In this document: positions 49,964 to 58,972 of the stretch, piece by piece
How positions within the stretch are numbered: position 1 is the stretch's first letter
How the letters are laid out: each line of letters opens with the position of its first letter
DNA from: Rufibacter sp. XAAS-G3-1
GTDB lineage: Bacteria; Bacteroidota; Bacteroidia; Cytophagales; Hymenobacteraceae
Direction of reading: 5' to 3'
Assembly: GCF_013623775.1 (NCBI RefSeq)
Contig: NZ_JABFAM010000003.1
Coordinates: 1-64,000, forward strand
Length of the DNA: 64,000 bases
Program-made: the position numbers and the translations under genes
Notes under the pieces: generated by a model
Told to the model about the DNA's origin: nothing
Databases searched by the model: none
What the model saw: the letters and a program-made list of their open reading frames with translations, nothing else

Positions 49964-50362
49964 TTATCGTATCTCTTGGCACAATTCTACCAGCACGCCG
50001 TTGGCCGATTTCGGGTGCACGAAGCACACCAATTTGTTGTCGGCGCCGCGTTTGGGGGCCTCGTTCAGGAGCTGAAAACCATCGGCTTTCAGCCGTTCCA
50101 TCTCGGCTACAATGTCCTCCACTTCAAAGGCGATGTGGTGGATTCCCTCCCCTTTCTTCTCGATGAACTTGGCAATGGCACTATGGTCGGCGGTAGCCTC
50201 CAAGAGTTCAATTTTAGTGTTGCCCACGTGGAAGAAAGACGTGTTTACGGCTTCGCTTTCCACTTTTTCTGCTTTATAAGGCTCCGCGCCTAGCAATTTG
50301 GCAAACAACTGATTCGCGTCTTGGCAATTTTTCACGGCAATGCCAATATGTTCTACATGCAT
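49964..50362 (-). CDS. mce: Methylmalonyl-CoA epimerase
   Basis: The protein has 132 residues, of VOC/glyoxalase fold with two beta-alpha-beta-beta-beta units. HIGIAVKNCQDANQLFAKLLG starts it, KIELLEATADHSAIAKF and GIHHIAFEVEDI carry metal ligands (His, Glu, His), and NGVLVELCQ holds the last Glu. It interconverts (R)- and (S)-methylmalonyl-CoA in propionate metabolism. No mutase or carboxylase gene is beside it, which is common in this group. Confidence 0.94.
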   Translation of the reverse strand: MHVEHIGIAVKNCQDANQLFAKLLGAEPYKAEKVESEAVNTSFFHVGNTKIELLEATADHSAIAKFIEKKGEGIHHIAFEVEDIVAEMERLKADGFQLLNEAPKRGADNKLVCFVHPKSANGVLVELCQEIR

Positions 50363-50481
50363 ACGGTTTATTTAAAGGTATTCTAAGTAATGTTTTTTGT
50401 GTATTTTTGCGGGGAAATCAAACTAACTGGAGAGAAAATCTGTTTTTTTGATACCCCACCAAAGGAAAACTATTGACGAAG

Positions 50482-51696
50482 ATGCTGAAATTTCCGATTT
50501 ATCTAGATAATAATGCCACCACGCCCATGGACCCACGCGTGTTGGAGGCAATGCTGCCATACTTTACCAACCACTTCGGGAACGCCGCGTCCCGGAACCA
50601 CCCGTTCGGCTGGGCCGCCGAAGAAGCCGTTGACTACGCCCGTGAGCAAATCGCGGCCTTGATCAACTGCAACCCCAAAGAGCTTATCTTCACCTCAGGT
50701 GCTACGGAGTCAGACAACCTTGCCATCAAGGGTGTTTTTGAGATGTACGCCTCCAAAGGAAACCATATCATCACGGCCACCACGGAGCACAAAGCGGTGT
50801 TGGATACTTGTAAGCACATTGAGAAACTTGGCGGACAGGTAACGTATCTGCAAGTGGACGGCGAAGGCTTAATCAACCTGCAAGAACTGGAAGCGGCCAT
50901 CACGGACAAGACCATCCTGATTTCCATCATGTATGGTAACAACGAGGTGGGCGTGGTACAACCTATCAGAGAGATTGGTGCCATTGCCAAGAAACACGGC
51001 GTGCTGTTCTTCTCAGATGCCACTCAGGCCGTTGGTAAAATTCCGGTGGACGTAGAAGCCGACGGGATTGACCTGATGGCGTTCTCGGGCCACAAGATGT
51101 ACGGCCCTAAAGGCGTTGGTGCCTTGTACGTGCGCCGCAAAAACCCACGGGTGAAAGTGACTGCCCAGATGGACGGTGGCGGACATGAGCGCGGCATGCG
51201 TTCCGGTACCTTGAACGTGCCTGGTATCGTAGGTTTAGGTAAAGCCTGTGAAATCTGCCGCACCGACATGGCCTCTGACACTGCCCGCATCATTGCCATG
51301 CGTGACCGCTTAGAGCGCGAGTTGCTGCAAATGGAAGAGTCTTACTTGAACGGAAACAAAGAGAGCCGCCTGCCCCACGTGAGCAACATCTCCTTCAAAT
51401 ATGTAGAGGGCGAAGGCCTGATGATGGGCGTGAAAGACATCGCCGTTTCTTCTGGCTCAGCGTGTACGTCTGCTTCCCTGGAGCCTTCTTACGTGCTCAA
51501 AGCCATGGGCATGAGCGATGATTTGGCACACTCTTCCCTGCGTTTCGGCTTAAGCCGTTTCACCACTGAGGAAGAAGTAAACTATGCCATCAATCACGTG
51601 AAAGAGGCCGTGACCAAACTTCGTGAACTAAGCCCGCTGTGGGAAATGTTCAAAGAGGGTATTGACCTTGACTCTGTAGAGTGGGCAGAACACTAA
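50482..51696 (+). CDS. iscS: Cysteine desulfurase IscS
   Basis: 404 residues from the ATG at 50482 ([20 protein letters not shown]), the same length as E. coli IscS. It has [16 protein letters not shown], the catalytic His region [11 protein letters not shown], the PLP Lys in [12 protein letters not shown], and the active-site Cys loop [15 protein letters not shown]. It supplies sulfur to IscU. A TATTTTTG element at 50402-50409 may be the promoter -7 box. It starts an iscS-iscU-unknown-iscA operon; no iscR, hscBA or fdx is present. Confidence 0.97.
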   Translation: MLKFPIYLDNNATTPMDPRVLEAMLPYFTNHFGNAASRNHPFGWAAEEAVDYAREQIAALINCNPKELIFTSGATESDNLAIKGVFEMYASKGNHIITATTEHKAVLDTCKHIEKLGGQVTYLQVDGEGLINLQELEAAITDKTILISIMYGNNEVGVVQPIREIGAIAKKHGVLFFSDATQAVGKIPVDVEADGIDLMAFSGHKMYGPKGVGALYVRRKNPRVKVTAQMDGGGHERGMRSGTLNVPGIVGLGKACEICRTDMASDTARIIAMRDRLERELLQMEESYLNGNKESRLPHVSNISFKYVEGEGLMMGVKDIAVSSGSACTSASLEPSYVLKAMGMSDDLAHSSLRFGLSRFTTEEEVNYAINHVKEAVTKLRELSPLWEMFKEGIDLDSVEWAEH

Positions 51697-51820
51697 GATT
51701 TCAATTAGGAATGGGGAATTAAGTAGTAGGAATTACTCGTATCTCATTTAAATACGTATAAACTAGCTACTTAACCCCAATTCTTACTTCATCATTATTA
51801 ATTCGTAATTAAAAAAGGCT

Positions 51821-52234
51821 ATGGCTTATTCAGATAAAGTAATCGACCATTACAGCAACCCACGCAACGTAGGAACGCTGGACAAATCAAAATCAAACGT
51901 GGGTACCGGTTTAGTAGGCGCCCCTGAATGCGGTGACGTAATGCGTCTGCAGATTGAAGTAGATGAGAACCAGGTAATCACCGATGCCAAGTTCAAAACC
52001 TTCGGCTGTGGTTCTGCCATTGCTTCTTCTTCGCTGGCCACCGAGTGGTTGAAAGGCAAAACCGTTGACGAGGCTTTGGCCATTGACAACATGGAGATTG
52101 TGGAAGAGTTGGCCTTGCCGCCGGTGAAAATTCACTGCTCTGTATTGGCCGAGGACGCTATCAAATCTGCTATCAATGACTACCGCGTGAAAAACGGTCT
52201 GGAGCCATTGGTAGAGGCCAAAGCACACCACTAA
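51821..52234 (+). CDS. iscU: Fe-S cluster scaffold protein IscU
   Basis: The protein has 137 residues. DKVIDHYSNPRNVG begins it and the three cluster-ligand Cys lie in APECGDVMRL, TFGCGSAIASSS and PPVKIHCSVLAEDAIK; the HscA-binding LPPVK is included. It builds Fe-S clusters with sulfur from IscS. A 124-bp gap separates it from iscS. Confidence 0.97.
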   Translation: MAYSDKVIDHYSNPRNVGTLDKSKSNVGTGLVGAPECGDVMRLQIEVDENQVITDAKFKTFGCGSAIASSSLATEWLKGKTVDEALAIDNMEIVEELALPPVKIHCSVLAEDAIKSAINDYRVKNGLEPLVEAKAHH

Positions 52235-52249
52235 GATTTCTGCGAGCGC

Positions 52250-52657
52250 ATGGAGGCAACCACCAATGTGCACGTAGAGAGCGCCCGGATTCAGAAGCAG
52301 ATTGAGGAACACCTGGGCATGGAAGGAAGTCAGCTTTTGTTTGACTTCCGGCCCATGGAAGACCGGATGCGCCTTGATTTGATTACCGTGAACCCGCGGC
52401 ACCACCAGTCGTTCCTGTTCCATACCGTGACAGGCTATGACAGAGTGGATGCGCTCCGGAAGATGCTGGACTATGTGCGGCAGTCGCGTGACCAACAGAG
52501 CTCTTTCACCATCCAATGGGTGGCGCGGGGCGAACGCGAACTGAACACGTCCTACTTCCGGGCGACCAACATGTATGATGCATTGGATAAACTATATTAC
52601 GGCCGGGACATCAACACCATCACCGTTTTCAGTGTGGTGCTGAACCCAGTTTCCTAA
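52250..52657 (+). CDS. Unknown protein inside the isc operon
   Basis: The protein has 135 residues, soluble, with no Cys and few cofactor-type residues. Blocks include VESARIQKQIEEHLG, LLFDFRPMEDRMRLDLITV, HTVTGYDRVDALRKMLDYV, FTIQWVARGERELNTSYFR and TITVFSVVLNPVS. It lies 15 bp after iscU and 22 bp before iscA, so it is surely cotranscribed. It is not HscB, IscX, CyaY or ferredoxin by length or motif. A helper or regulator of cluster assembly is possible but not shown. Confidence 0.82.
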   Translation: MEATTNVHVESARIQKQIEEHLGMEGSQLLFDFRPMEDRMRLDLITVNPRHHQSFLFHTVTGYDRVDALRKMLDYVRQSRDQQSSFTIQWVARGERELNTSYFRATNMYDALDKLYYGRDINTITVFSVVLNPVS

Positions 52658-52679
52658 ATAAAGAAAGGAGGATACGCGT

Positions 52680-53006
52680 ATGATTACCGTTTCTGATAAA
52701 GCAAAAGAAAAAGTAGAAAAGCTGAAGCAAGACTCTAACATAGACGACAGCTTCCGCTTGAGAGCCTCTGTAGCCGGCGGCGGATGCTCCGGTCTGTCCT
52801 ACAAGCTAGACTTCGATGACGAGGTAAAGCCCATGGACCAGGAATTTGAAGACAAAGGCGTGAAGGTGGTGGTAGACATGAAAAGCTTCCTCTACCTGGC
52901 CGGCACCGAGTTGGACTTCTCTGACGGATTGAACGGCAAAGGCTTCTACTTCAACAACCCCAACGCCAGCCGTACCTGCGGCTGCGGCGACAGTTTCTCT
53001 GTGTAA
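52680..53006 (+). CDS. iscA: Iron-sulfur cluster carrier, IscA/ErpA family
   Basis: The protein has 108 residues. ITVSDKAKEKVEKLK starts it and the three ligands lie in GGGCSGLSYKL and SRTCGCGDSFSV (C, then C-x-C). It transfers Fe-S clusters from IscU to apoproteins. An AGGAGG-like sequence (GAAAGGAGGAT) 8-14 bp upstream is unusual here, since this phylum rarely uses Shine-Dalgarno sequences. Confidence 0.95.
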   Translation: MITVSDKAKEKVEKLKQDSNIDDSFRLRASVAGGGCSGLSYKLDFDDEVKPMDQEFEDKGVKVVVDMKSFLYLAGTELDFSDGLNGKGFYFNNPNASRTCGCGDSFSV

Positions 53007-53023
53007 CCACTCAGAAGTATACC

Positions 53024-53060
53024 AAGCAAAAAGGCTCCGCGTGCGGAGCCTTTTTGCTTT
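53024..53060 (+). terminator. Intrinsic terminator of the isc operon
   Basis: AAGCAAAAAGGCTCCGC pairs with GCGGAGCCTTTTTGCTT (17 bp, 2-nt loop), followed by TTT. Confidence 0.9.
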
Positions 53061-53093
53061 TAAGGCTGTTTTCATGCAAACAGCCCTAAAACG
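53057..53093. repeat. GTTTTAGGC-family hairpin after the isc terminator
   Basis: TTTTAAGGCTGTTTTCATG faces GCAAACAGCCCTAAAACG. It overlaps the last Ts of the terminator. Confidence 0.6.
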
Positions 53094-53103
53094 ATTTTTC
53101 CAT

Positions 53104-53305
53104 TGTTGTGCGTAGCCTCTGACTACGCCACTGCCGGACGGCCAATCTCCTGATTGGCGAAACCAGGAAGCTGAAGATTGCGAACCGTTTCCGGCCTGTT
53201 TCCTTGTAAAAACCTTCAAAACACATGAACTTCTTCTTAACGCCAATCGGGAGATTGGCTGTCCGGTAAGCGCGTAGAGCGCTGCCGCTAACTCTACGCA
53301 CAACA
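53104..53305. repeat. ~200-bp inverted-repeat element after isc
   Basis: Outer ends TTGTTGTGCGTAG and CTACGCACAACA are complementary. Inner arms CCGGACGGCCAATCTCCTG plus ATTGGCG (53134-53159) and the segment CGCCAATCGGGAGATTGGCT plus GTCCGG (53241-53266) pair at 24 of 26 positions. In the middle (53185-53225) is another degenerate TTTCCGGCCTGTTTCC hairpin. No gene is present. Confidence 0.75.
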
Positions 53306-53341
53306 CCTATTGGCAATAACTATCTGCTTAGCCCATCAAAC

Positions 53342-53378
53342 GGAAAAAGGCTTGAAGATTTGTCTTCAAGCCTTTTCC
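53342..53378 (-). terminator. Terminator of the SnoaL-like lipoprotein gene
   Basis: GGAAAAAGGCTTGAAGA and TCTTCAAGCCTTTTCC pair over 16 bp around a 4-nt loop; on the minus strand it ends with a U-run inside the arm. Confidence 0.75.
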
Positions 53379-53397
53379 TAATTAACTAAGTGGAAGT

Positions 53398-53859
53398 TTA
53401 TCTGGCTACTTGTACCGGATGGTCTTCTAACTGGGCATAGTGAAGCTTCCAAGCACCTTTGTCATTTTTTTTCCAGAGCAGCAGGAAGTTACCTTCGCCT
53501 TCACCCTTGGGTAGTTGACGGTCAGAAGGAATTACGTCTACGGTGAAGGTACCACCTTCAAAGGCAATGTTTTCATCGGCCCCGGAGCTTACCGGGAATA
53601 TTCTCAGGTTCTCAATGGTTCCCATGGTTTCCCGAACCCATTTCTGAGAAACCTCAGATCTGCCGCTGTAGTGCACCTCACCTTGCACAAAGTGTGCATC
53701 TTCGGCAAAGAGCGTATCCAATTGGGCCGAGTTTCTGCTGTTCCAGGCACCTATAAACTGTTGGTTCAGTTGCTGCACATTTACTGCTTCCTTTTTTTCT
53801 TCTTTGGTACAGGAGAAAAGGAACAGCGCGAACACGAACATGACAAGTGACGATTTCAT
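53398..53859 (-). CDS. SnoaL/DUF4440-like lipoprotein
   Basis: 153 residues from the ATG at 53859. The signal peptide (MKSSLVMFVFALFLFSC) ends in a lipobox Cys near residue 17. The mature domain begins NVQQLNQQFIGAWNSRNSAQLDTLFAEDAHFVQ, the standard NTF2-like (DUF4440/SnoaL) pattern, and continues with FEGGTFTVDVIP and GNFLLLWKKNDKGAWKLHYAQ. These small cone-shaped domains bind small ligands or act as isomerases; the ligand is unknown. Confidence 0.87.
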   Translation of the reverse strand: MKSSLVMFVFALFLFSCTKEEKKEAVNVQQLNQQFIGAWNSRNSAQLDTLFAEDAHFVQGEVHYSGRSEVSQKWVRETMGTIENLRIFPVSSGADENIAFEGGTFTVDVIPSDRQLPKGEGEGNFLLLWKKNDKGAWKLHYAQLEDHPVQVAR

Positions 53860-53938
53860 ACTTTCAGAATTTAGTGAATCAATAAACCACATACTCGTTT
53901 TAATATTAGAAGTTTCAAATATTTTAGACTTCTAATAA

Positions 53939-53967
53939 GAAAGCCCAAGCACGGGGCTTGGGCTTTC
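53939..53967 (-). terminator. Terminator of the glycine-zipper gene
   Basis: GAAAGCCCAAG and CTTGGGCTTTC pair over 11-12 bp with a short loop. It lies 24 bp after the stop codon on the minus strand. Confidence 0.8.
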
Positions 53968-53990
53968 CATAGCAGGCTACTGCCCAGTGC

Positions 53991-54521
53991 TTACCAGCTT
54001 TTTCTTCTGTACTCAGAATCAGCGTACGGCTTTGAATAGTCACCGTAGTGCTCGTTGGGCAGGAAGGAAAGGTTAGACATGCTCATGATCTGCGGCTGCC
54101 CGGCGGTGTAGCCGGTGTACGCCATGGTAGCCGGCGCGGCAACTAGCGCAGATTTAGCCACAGACGTTGATTTCTTGGCGGTAGAACCCGCTGATCTGTT
54201 AGAGGAGCTATAGGCATAAGCTCTGTTAGCGGCAACGGTTCTGTTGAACTCGGCTTCTTCCGCAGCAGCTCTTTTCTTTTTCTTATTCTCCACTATTTTA
54301 CCAACCCCGTAGCCGGCGGCACCCCCAACAACACCTCCTACTACCCCGCCTACAACCCGGTTACGTTTGTTGATGATGGCACCTGCCGCAGCACCAGTAC
54401 CAGCCCCAATCACCGCACCTTTGGCTTGCGGGCTCCATTTTTTTCTTTCCTGCGCTTGGGCATTGTTGAAAGCAACAGTCACTAAGAACATCAAGGCGAA
54501 TATTAAGCTTAGCTTTTTCAT
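53991..54521 (-). CDS. Exported glycine-zipper (YMGG-like) protein
   Basis: The protein has 176 residues. A signal peptide (KLSLIFALMFLVTVAF ... NAQAQ) is followed by a basic segment, then a long glycine zipper (KGAVIGAGTGAAAGAIIN ... RVVGGVVGGVVGGAAGYGVG) at about 35-75. The C-terminal half is Ala/Ser/Lys-rich and low complexity. Gly-zippers pack membrane helices. A second protein of this type is encoded at 61922-62224. Confidence 0.87.
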   Translation of the reverse strand: MKKLSLIFALMFLVTVAFNNAQAQERKKWSPQAKGAVIGAGTGAAAGAIINKRNRVVGGVVGGVVGGAAGYGVGKIVENKKKKRAAAEEAEFNRTVAANRAYAYSSSNRSAGSTAKKSTSVAKSALVAAPATMAYTGYTAGQPQIMSMSNLSFLPNEHYGDYSKPYADSEYRRKSW

Positions 54522-54882
54522 GTTAGTACTTTTTAGAGTTCGTAAAGTTTCTCTCTTATGATTTCCACCTTTTCAACTACCGTGCCAAAAAGAGAATTGC
54601 CTAATCAAAACTTTTAGGCCTGTTTTTATCAGTTTTCAGCAAAACATGCTGGAAGAAACCCCTTATTCCCATCATTAGGCACAAGAACGGATTTTGTAAT
54701 ATTTAGATACATTAAATTTTAACAATATATTGAATTATCAATTCATTCAATGGAAAGAAGCACCGCAGAGCTCTGCCAAGGGGTGAGCATTGCTCAAGTA
54801 GTTGAATTTAACCCGCAAGCTCCTATCTGGTTAAGCAATAGAGTGTTTCCCCAAACCGGGCAGAAAACAAACCAATGGTTTA

Positions 54883-54931
54883 AGCGCATGTTTACATTTC
54901 ATCTTTGCAACCTCAAATTTAAACGTGCTCT
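54883..54931 (+). repeat. Internally deleted copy of the 162-bp fold-back repeat
   Basis: Only the two ends remain: AGCGCATGTTTACATTTCAT plus CTTTGCA at the left, directly joined to ACCTCAAATTTAAACGTGCT at the right. Some 113 bp of interior present in the other copies are missing. The gap 54522-55051 otherwise shows one hairpin (54944-54983, CTGTTTAGAGCCTCTTTTTC / GAAAACAGCCTCAAAACAG) and no gene. Confidence 0.7.
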
Positions 54932-55051
54932 AAATGGCCAGTTCTGTTTAGAGCCTCTTTTTCAGAAAACAGCCTCAAAACAGCCTCCTCTTCTCTGCCG
55001 CCCCTTCCCTAAAACCTGTTATCTTTACTAACTCGCATCGTCTCCAATCCC

Positions 55052-58000
55052 GTGAAGATACTATCTGTTCGTTTCCTCAACCTGAACTCGCTGCAGGGCG
55101 AGCACCTGATTCGGTTTAATGAGCCGCCTTTAAGTGAGAGTGGCCTGTTTGCCATTACCGGGCCTACGGGCGCGGGCAAGACCACCCTCCTTGACGCCAT
55201 CACGGTGGCCTTGTACGGGCAGGTGCCGCGCCACGGCCGCGATGTAGCTGAGATTATGACCCGCCACACCGGCGAGTGCTGGTCTGAGGTGGAGTTTGAG
55301 GCTGACGGGAAAACCTACCGCGCCCGCTGGAACCTTCGGCGCAGCCGCGGCAAAGCCGATGGCAAACTGCAACCTCCCGTCATGGAACTCGTGGACGCCG
55401 CCACGCAGGAAGTACTGGAGAGCCGCCTCTCCGAGACCCGGCAGCGCATCATTGACCTGTGCGGACTGGATTTCCAGCAGTTCCTCCGCTCCGTCATGCT
55501 CTCCCAAGGCGATTTCACCCGTTTCCTGAAAGCCAGCGAAAGCGAGCGCAGCGAACTCCTGGAGAAACTCACCGACACCCGCATCTACTCCCAGATTTCC
55601 ATGGCCGCCTACGAGAAGGCCAAGGCCGAGAAACAGAAATTACAGGACATTGAGCAGCGGCTGCAACTAGACCAACTCCTCCCGGAAGAAACCCGTGCAG
55701 CCTTAACCCAGGAAACCGCCGAACTGAAGGCCGCCGCCCGTCTGGCCAACCAGCAGGTGCAGCAACACCAGCAGCAGCAAGTCTGGCTGGAGAACCTGCA
55801 GAAACTAACGCAGAAAGAAGCCCAGCTCAGCACGCAACTCACGCAGGCGCAAACCCAGCAGCAAGCCTGGCAGCCGCAGCGCGAGAAACTGAACCGCCAT
55901 GAGCAGGCCCAGCCGTTCCAGAGCCAACTGGCCCGCTTGCTGGAAGTGCAGCGGCAAGGCGAGACGGTGGGGCAGGCTGTAGCTACGTTACAACAGCAGG
56001 TGCCTTCGCAGGAACAGAAGGTAACCCAGCAGACGCACGCTACCCACGCTGCCCGCTCCAGCCACGTGCAGGCGCAGCAAATCTTCTCAGAAGCTGAACC
56101 AAAGTTAGACCAAGTGCTGCAGCAAGACTCGCACCTGGCCGCGCAACAGGCGCAGTTCGCCAAAGAGGAGCAAGCTTCAGCCCATCTGCAACAGCAGGTG
56201 CAGGCACTTTCTAAGCAATTGACTTCCCAGCAGGAAGAATTACAGACCTTGGCCGCCCAGGAGCAAACCGTGTCGCAATGGCTTCTGCAGCATAGACAGG
56301 ACGAAGAATTGACCGAAAGTTTATCTGAAGTTCGGGCGGAGGCCAGGAGCCTGCGGGACGTGCGCGCGCAGCAGGCCAAGTACCAGAAAGAGTACGCTGA
56401 TTTTACCCTGATTTCAGAAAACGAGGCTAAAAACGAAAAACAGCTACAACAACAGCTTCAGGAAATTGAACGTCTATTGCAGCAGCAGCAAACCCAGCTT
56501 TCTCAACTACAGGAACAGTCCAGCACTGTGCTGCAAGGCCAACAACCTGATGCGCTGGAACAGCTTTGCCAACGCCTGCCCAGCGTGTGCAGCCAACTGG
56601 AAAAGCAGCTGGATTTGAGCAAAACGTTCTTGCAGCAGGAAACCCGTCGGCAGGAATTGCAGGCGCACCTGGCTGCCACCACGCAAGACCTGCACCAGCA
56701 GCGCACCCACTTGGTGCAAACCAAATCTGAGCGAGAGCAGTCCCGGGACAAACTGAAAGACGTACAGCAGATTCTGGATTTGCAGCGGCAGATTCAGAAA
56801 TACGAAGACGCGCGCGCCCAGCTGCAACCCGAGCAACCTTGTCCGCTGTGCGGCTCCACGCACCACCCGCTGGTAGACGAACACCAGCCGCACACGCTAA
56901 GCGAGGCCGAGCAAAACGTAGTGAGCCAGCAACAGCACGTACAGCAGCTAGACGGGCAGGAACGCCAATTGGCCGCTGCCGTGCACCGCCTGGAACTGGC
57001 CCAGCAGCACACCCAAGAGCAACTTCAGGGTTTAGACACGCAGGCCGCAGCCTTACAAACGCAATTTTCAACGCTGAACTCGGCGTTGGAGCTGGCGCAC
57101 GAGATTGCCGTGTCAGACGCTATTCACCAGACCTGGAACACCCGCAAAACCGAACTTCAGCAAGCCACCGCCACGCTAGAAGGATTGCGCGGCCTGAGAA
57201 CCCAAATAGAGAAAGCGCGGCAGGACGAGCAGAAATCCTTGACCGAGCAGCAGCGTTTTAGGCATGAAATAGAGAAAACAGTCCAGAAACGCACCCACGC
57301 CCAAGCCCGCCTCACGCAACTACAGGAAGAATTAGCGGATATTGCCGAACAGGAGAATGTAATTTCTGGCACCATCCACGGGTTTTTCAGCACCTATGGC
57401 CTCACCTACTCCGGCACCAACGGCATTGAATTGCTGGCCCAGCTGGAAGCCCGCCGGCAAGCGTTTGAGCAGCAGAAAAAGCAACTACCGGAGCTTCGGG
57501 AGAAACTGGTGCAGGCCCAATCTATGCTCACCAGCGGCACGCAAATCCTGAAAGAAAAGCAAGCCGAGGCCCAGCTCAAAACCGAACAACTACACGCTTT
57601 CAAAGAACAGCTACACAACCTCCTCGCCCAGCGCCATGCGTTGCTGCCAGCCGGTGTTCAGCCGCAAGCCGAGAAACTGCGCCTGCAACAAGCAGTACAG
57701 CAGGCTGCCCAAGCTCTGCAATCTGCCGATGCTGCCTTGCAACGAGAACAGGAACAGCTGAACTTGCTCCAACATCGGTTATCAGAAAAGCAGAAAGAGC
57801 AGCAGGCAAACGAACAGATGCAAGCTGAACTGGAAACAGCGCTTCTGCAAAAGATTCAGCCGCTAGGCTACGCATCTCTAACGGAATTGCAGGCCCAACT
57901 CCTCCCCGAAGTTGAAGCCAGACGCCTGCGCCAAGAGCAGGAGCAACTGCAAAAGACCCTCACCGAACTGGAGCACAGCCTGCAGCAAACCCGCGCGGAG

Positions 58001-58720
58001 TACCAATCAGAGAAAGAACGTCACCTCACAGAACTGACGCTGGAAGAACTGCAACCGCTCATCAGTGCCCTGGAAGAAGAGAAAAACCAACACCTCGCGC
58101 AGATTGCCCGCTTAGAGATGCAGTTACAGCAAGACGCTGCTTTGCGGGAGAAACACGTGCAACTCACCCAACAACTAGACGTGCAGAAAGGCGAAGCAGA
58201 ACGTTGGGACCGCTTGGCGCGCCTCATCGGCTCCGCCGACGGCAAGAAATTCAGCAAGTACGCCCAAAGCCTCACCCTGGCCCGGCTGGTAGACTTAGGC
58301 AACCGCCACCTGCACCGCCTCAACGACCGCTACCGCATCTTAAAAAGTACCGAGAACGAGCTGGAACTGCAGATTCTGGACACCTACCAAGGCGATGCCG
58401 TCCGCTCCGTCAACTCCCTTTCCGGCGGCGAAAGCTTTCTGGTGAGTTTAGCCCTGGCCCTCGGGTTATCTGATTTGGCCAGCCACAAAGCCCAGATTCA
58501 TTCCCTCTTCATTGACGAAGGCTTCGGGACACTGGACGCAGAAACGCTGGACGTCGCCATGGATGCACTGGACAACCTGCAGGCCAGCGGCAAGATGATT
58601 GGCATTATCTCGCACGTAGAAGCCCTGAAAGAACGCATCAGCACGCAGATTGTGGTGGAGAAGCAGGCCGGTGGCCACAGCAAAATACGGGTGGTGAGTA
58701 CCGTGGGGATGGAGGTGTAA
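55052..58720 (+). CDS. sbcC: SbcC/Rad50-like exonuclease subunit (SMC-type ATPase)
   Basis: The protein has 1222 residues and starts with GTG at 55052 (MKILSVRFLNLNSLQGEH). Walker A is ITGPTGAGKTTLLDAI (about 36-51). A very Gln-rich coiled coil runs from about 170 to 1030, interrupted by the zinc hook C597-x2-C600 (PCPLCGSTHHP). The C-terminal head has NSLSGGESFLVSLALALG (signature) and HSLFIDEGFGTLD (Walker B). SbcC pairs with the SbcD nuclease to cut hairpins and blocked DNA ends. No sbcD gene is adjacent. Confidence 0.94.
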   Translation: MKILSVRFLNLNSLQGEHLIRFNEPPLSESGLFAITGPTGAGKTTLLDAITVALYGQVPRHGRDVAEIMTRHTGECWSEVEFEADGKTYRARWNLRRSRGKADGKLQPPVMELVDAATQEVLESRLSETRQRIIDLCGLDFQQFLRSVMLSQGDFTRFLKASESERSELLEKLTDTRIYSQISMAAYEKAKAEKQKLQDIEQRLQLDQLLPEETRAALTQETAELKAAARLANQQVQQHQQQQVWLENLQKLTQKEAQLSTQLTQAQTQQQAWQPQREKLNRHEQAQPFQSQLARLLEVQRQGETVGQAVATLQQQVPSQEQKVTQQTHATHAARSSHVQAQQIFSEAEPKLDQVLQQDSHLAAQQAQFAKEEQASAHLQQQVQALSKQLTSQQEELQTLAAQEQTVSQWLLQHRQDEELTESLSEVRAEARSLRDVRAQQAKYQKEYADFTLISENEAKNEKQLQQQLQEIERLLQQQQTQLSQLQEQSSTVLQGQQPDALEQLCQRLPSVCSQLEKQLDLSKTFLQQETRRQELQAHLAATTQDLHQQRTHLVQTKSEREQSRDKLKDVQQILDLQRQIQKYEDARAQLQPEQPCPLCGSTHHPLVDEHQPHTLSEAEQNVVSQQQHVQQLDGQERQLAAAVHRLELAQQHTQEQLQGLDTQAAALQTQFSTLNSALELAHEIAVSDAIHQTWNTRKTELQQATATLEGLRGLRTQIEKARQDEQKSLTEQQRFRHEIEKTVQKRTHAQARLTQLQEELADIAEQENVISGTIHGFFSTYGLTYSGTNGIELLAQLEARRQAFEQQKKQLPELREKLVQAQSMLTSGTQILKEKQAEAQLKTEQLHAFKEQLHNLLAQRHALLPAGVQPQAEKLRLQQAVQQAAQALQSADAALQREQEQLNLLQHRLSEKQKEQQANEQMQAELETALLQKIQPLGYASLTELQAQLLPEVEARRLRQEQEQLQKTLTELEHSLQQTRAEYQSEKERHLTELTLEELQPLISALEEEKNQHLAQIARLEMQLQQDAALREKHVQLTQQLDVQKGEAERWDRLARLIGSADGKKFSKYAQSLTLARLVDLGNRHLHRLNDRYRILKSTENELELQILDTYQGDAVRSVNSLSGGESFLVSLALALGLSDLASHKAQIHSLFIDEGFGTLDAETLDVAMDALDNLQASGKMIGIISHVEALKERISTQIVVEKQAGGHSKIRVVSTVGMEV

Positions 58721-58729
58721 AGCGGACTG

Positions 58730-58774
58730 GCATAGACGCTCGCAGGTCTTCCAGGCACTACGAGGTCTTTTGAA
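58730..58774 (+). repeat. Half arm of the nested inverted repeat at 49632
   Basis: GGCATAGACGCTCGCAGG, then GGCACTACGAGGTCTTTTGA, aligns with the complement of 49864-49917 and starts 10 bp after the sbcC stop codon. The opposite arm is absent. Confidence 0.55.
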
Positions 58775-58819
58775 TAAGTGTAATAGCATTGTTCATCCCA
58801 ACACGATCTATCTTATGTT

Positions 58820-58846
58820 GCGAGTCTCCAGACTCGCCGGGAACCA
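58820..58846 (+). repeat. 27-bp dispersed motif, copy 2
   Basis: GCGAGTCTCCAGACTCGC plus CGGGAACCA, identical to 21010-21036. An inverted relative (GGTCTGGAGACTCGCGCC) follows at 58913-58930. The gap 58721-59215 holds these repeats and no gene. Confidence 0.75.
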
Positions 58847-58972
58847 TGAACCGGATTGCGTGAAATATGCTAAGAATCGGGAGCTTGGAGACTCCCCTCA
58901 CCCCATGTCACAGGTCTGGAGACTCGCGCCAGTTACAGAGGGTTTTTCGTCTCTTTTTCTAAAACCTACCTA

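Noticed and set aside
55609-58473. Long antisense and +1-frame open frames within sbcC
   Set aside because: Produced by the Gln-rich (CAG/CAA) coiled coil, whose complement reads Cys/Leu/Ser-rich; no family resemblance.
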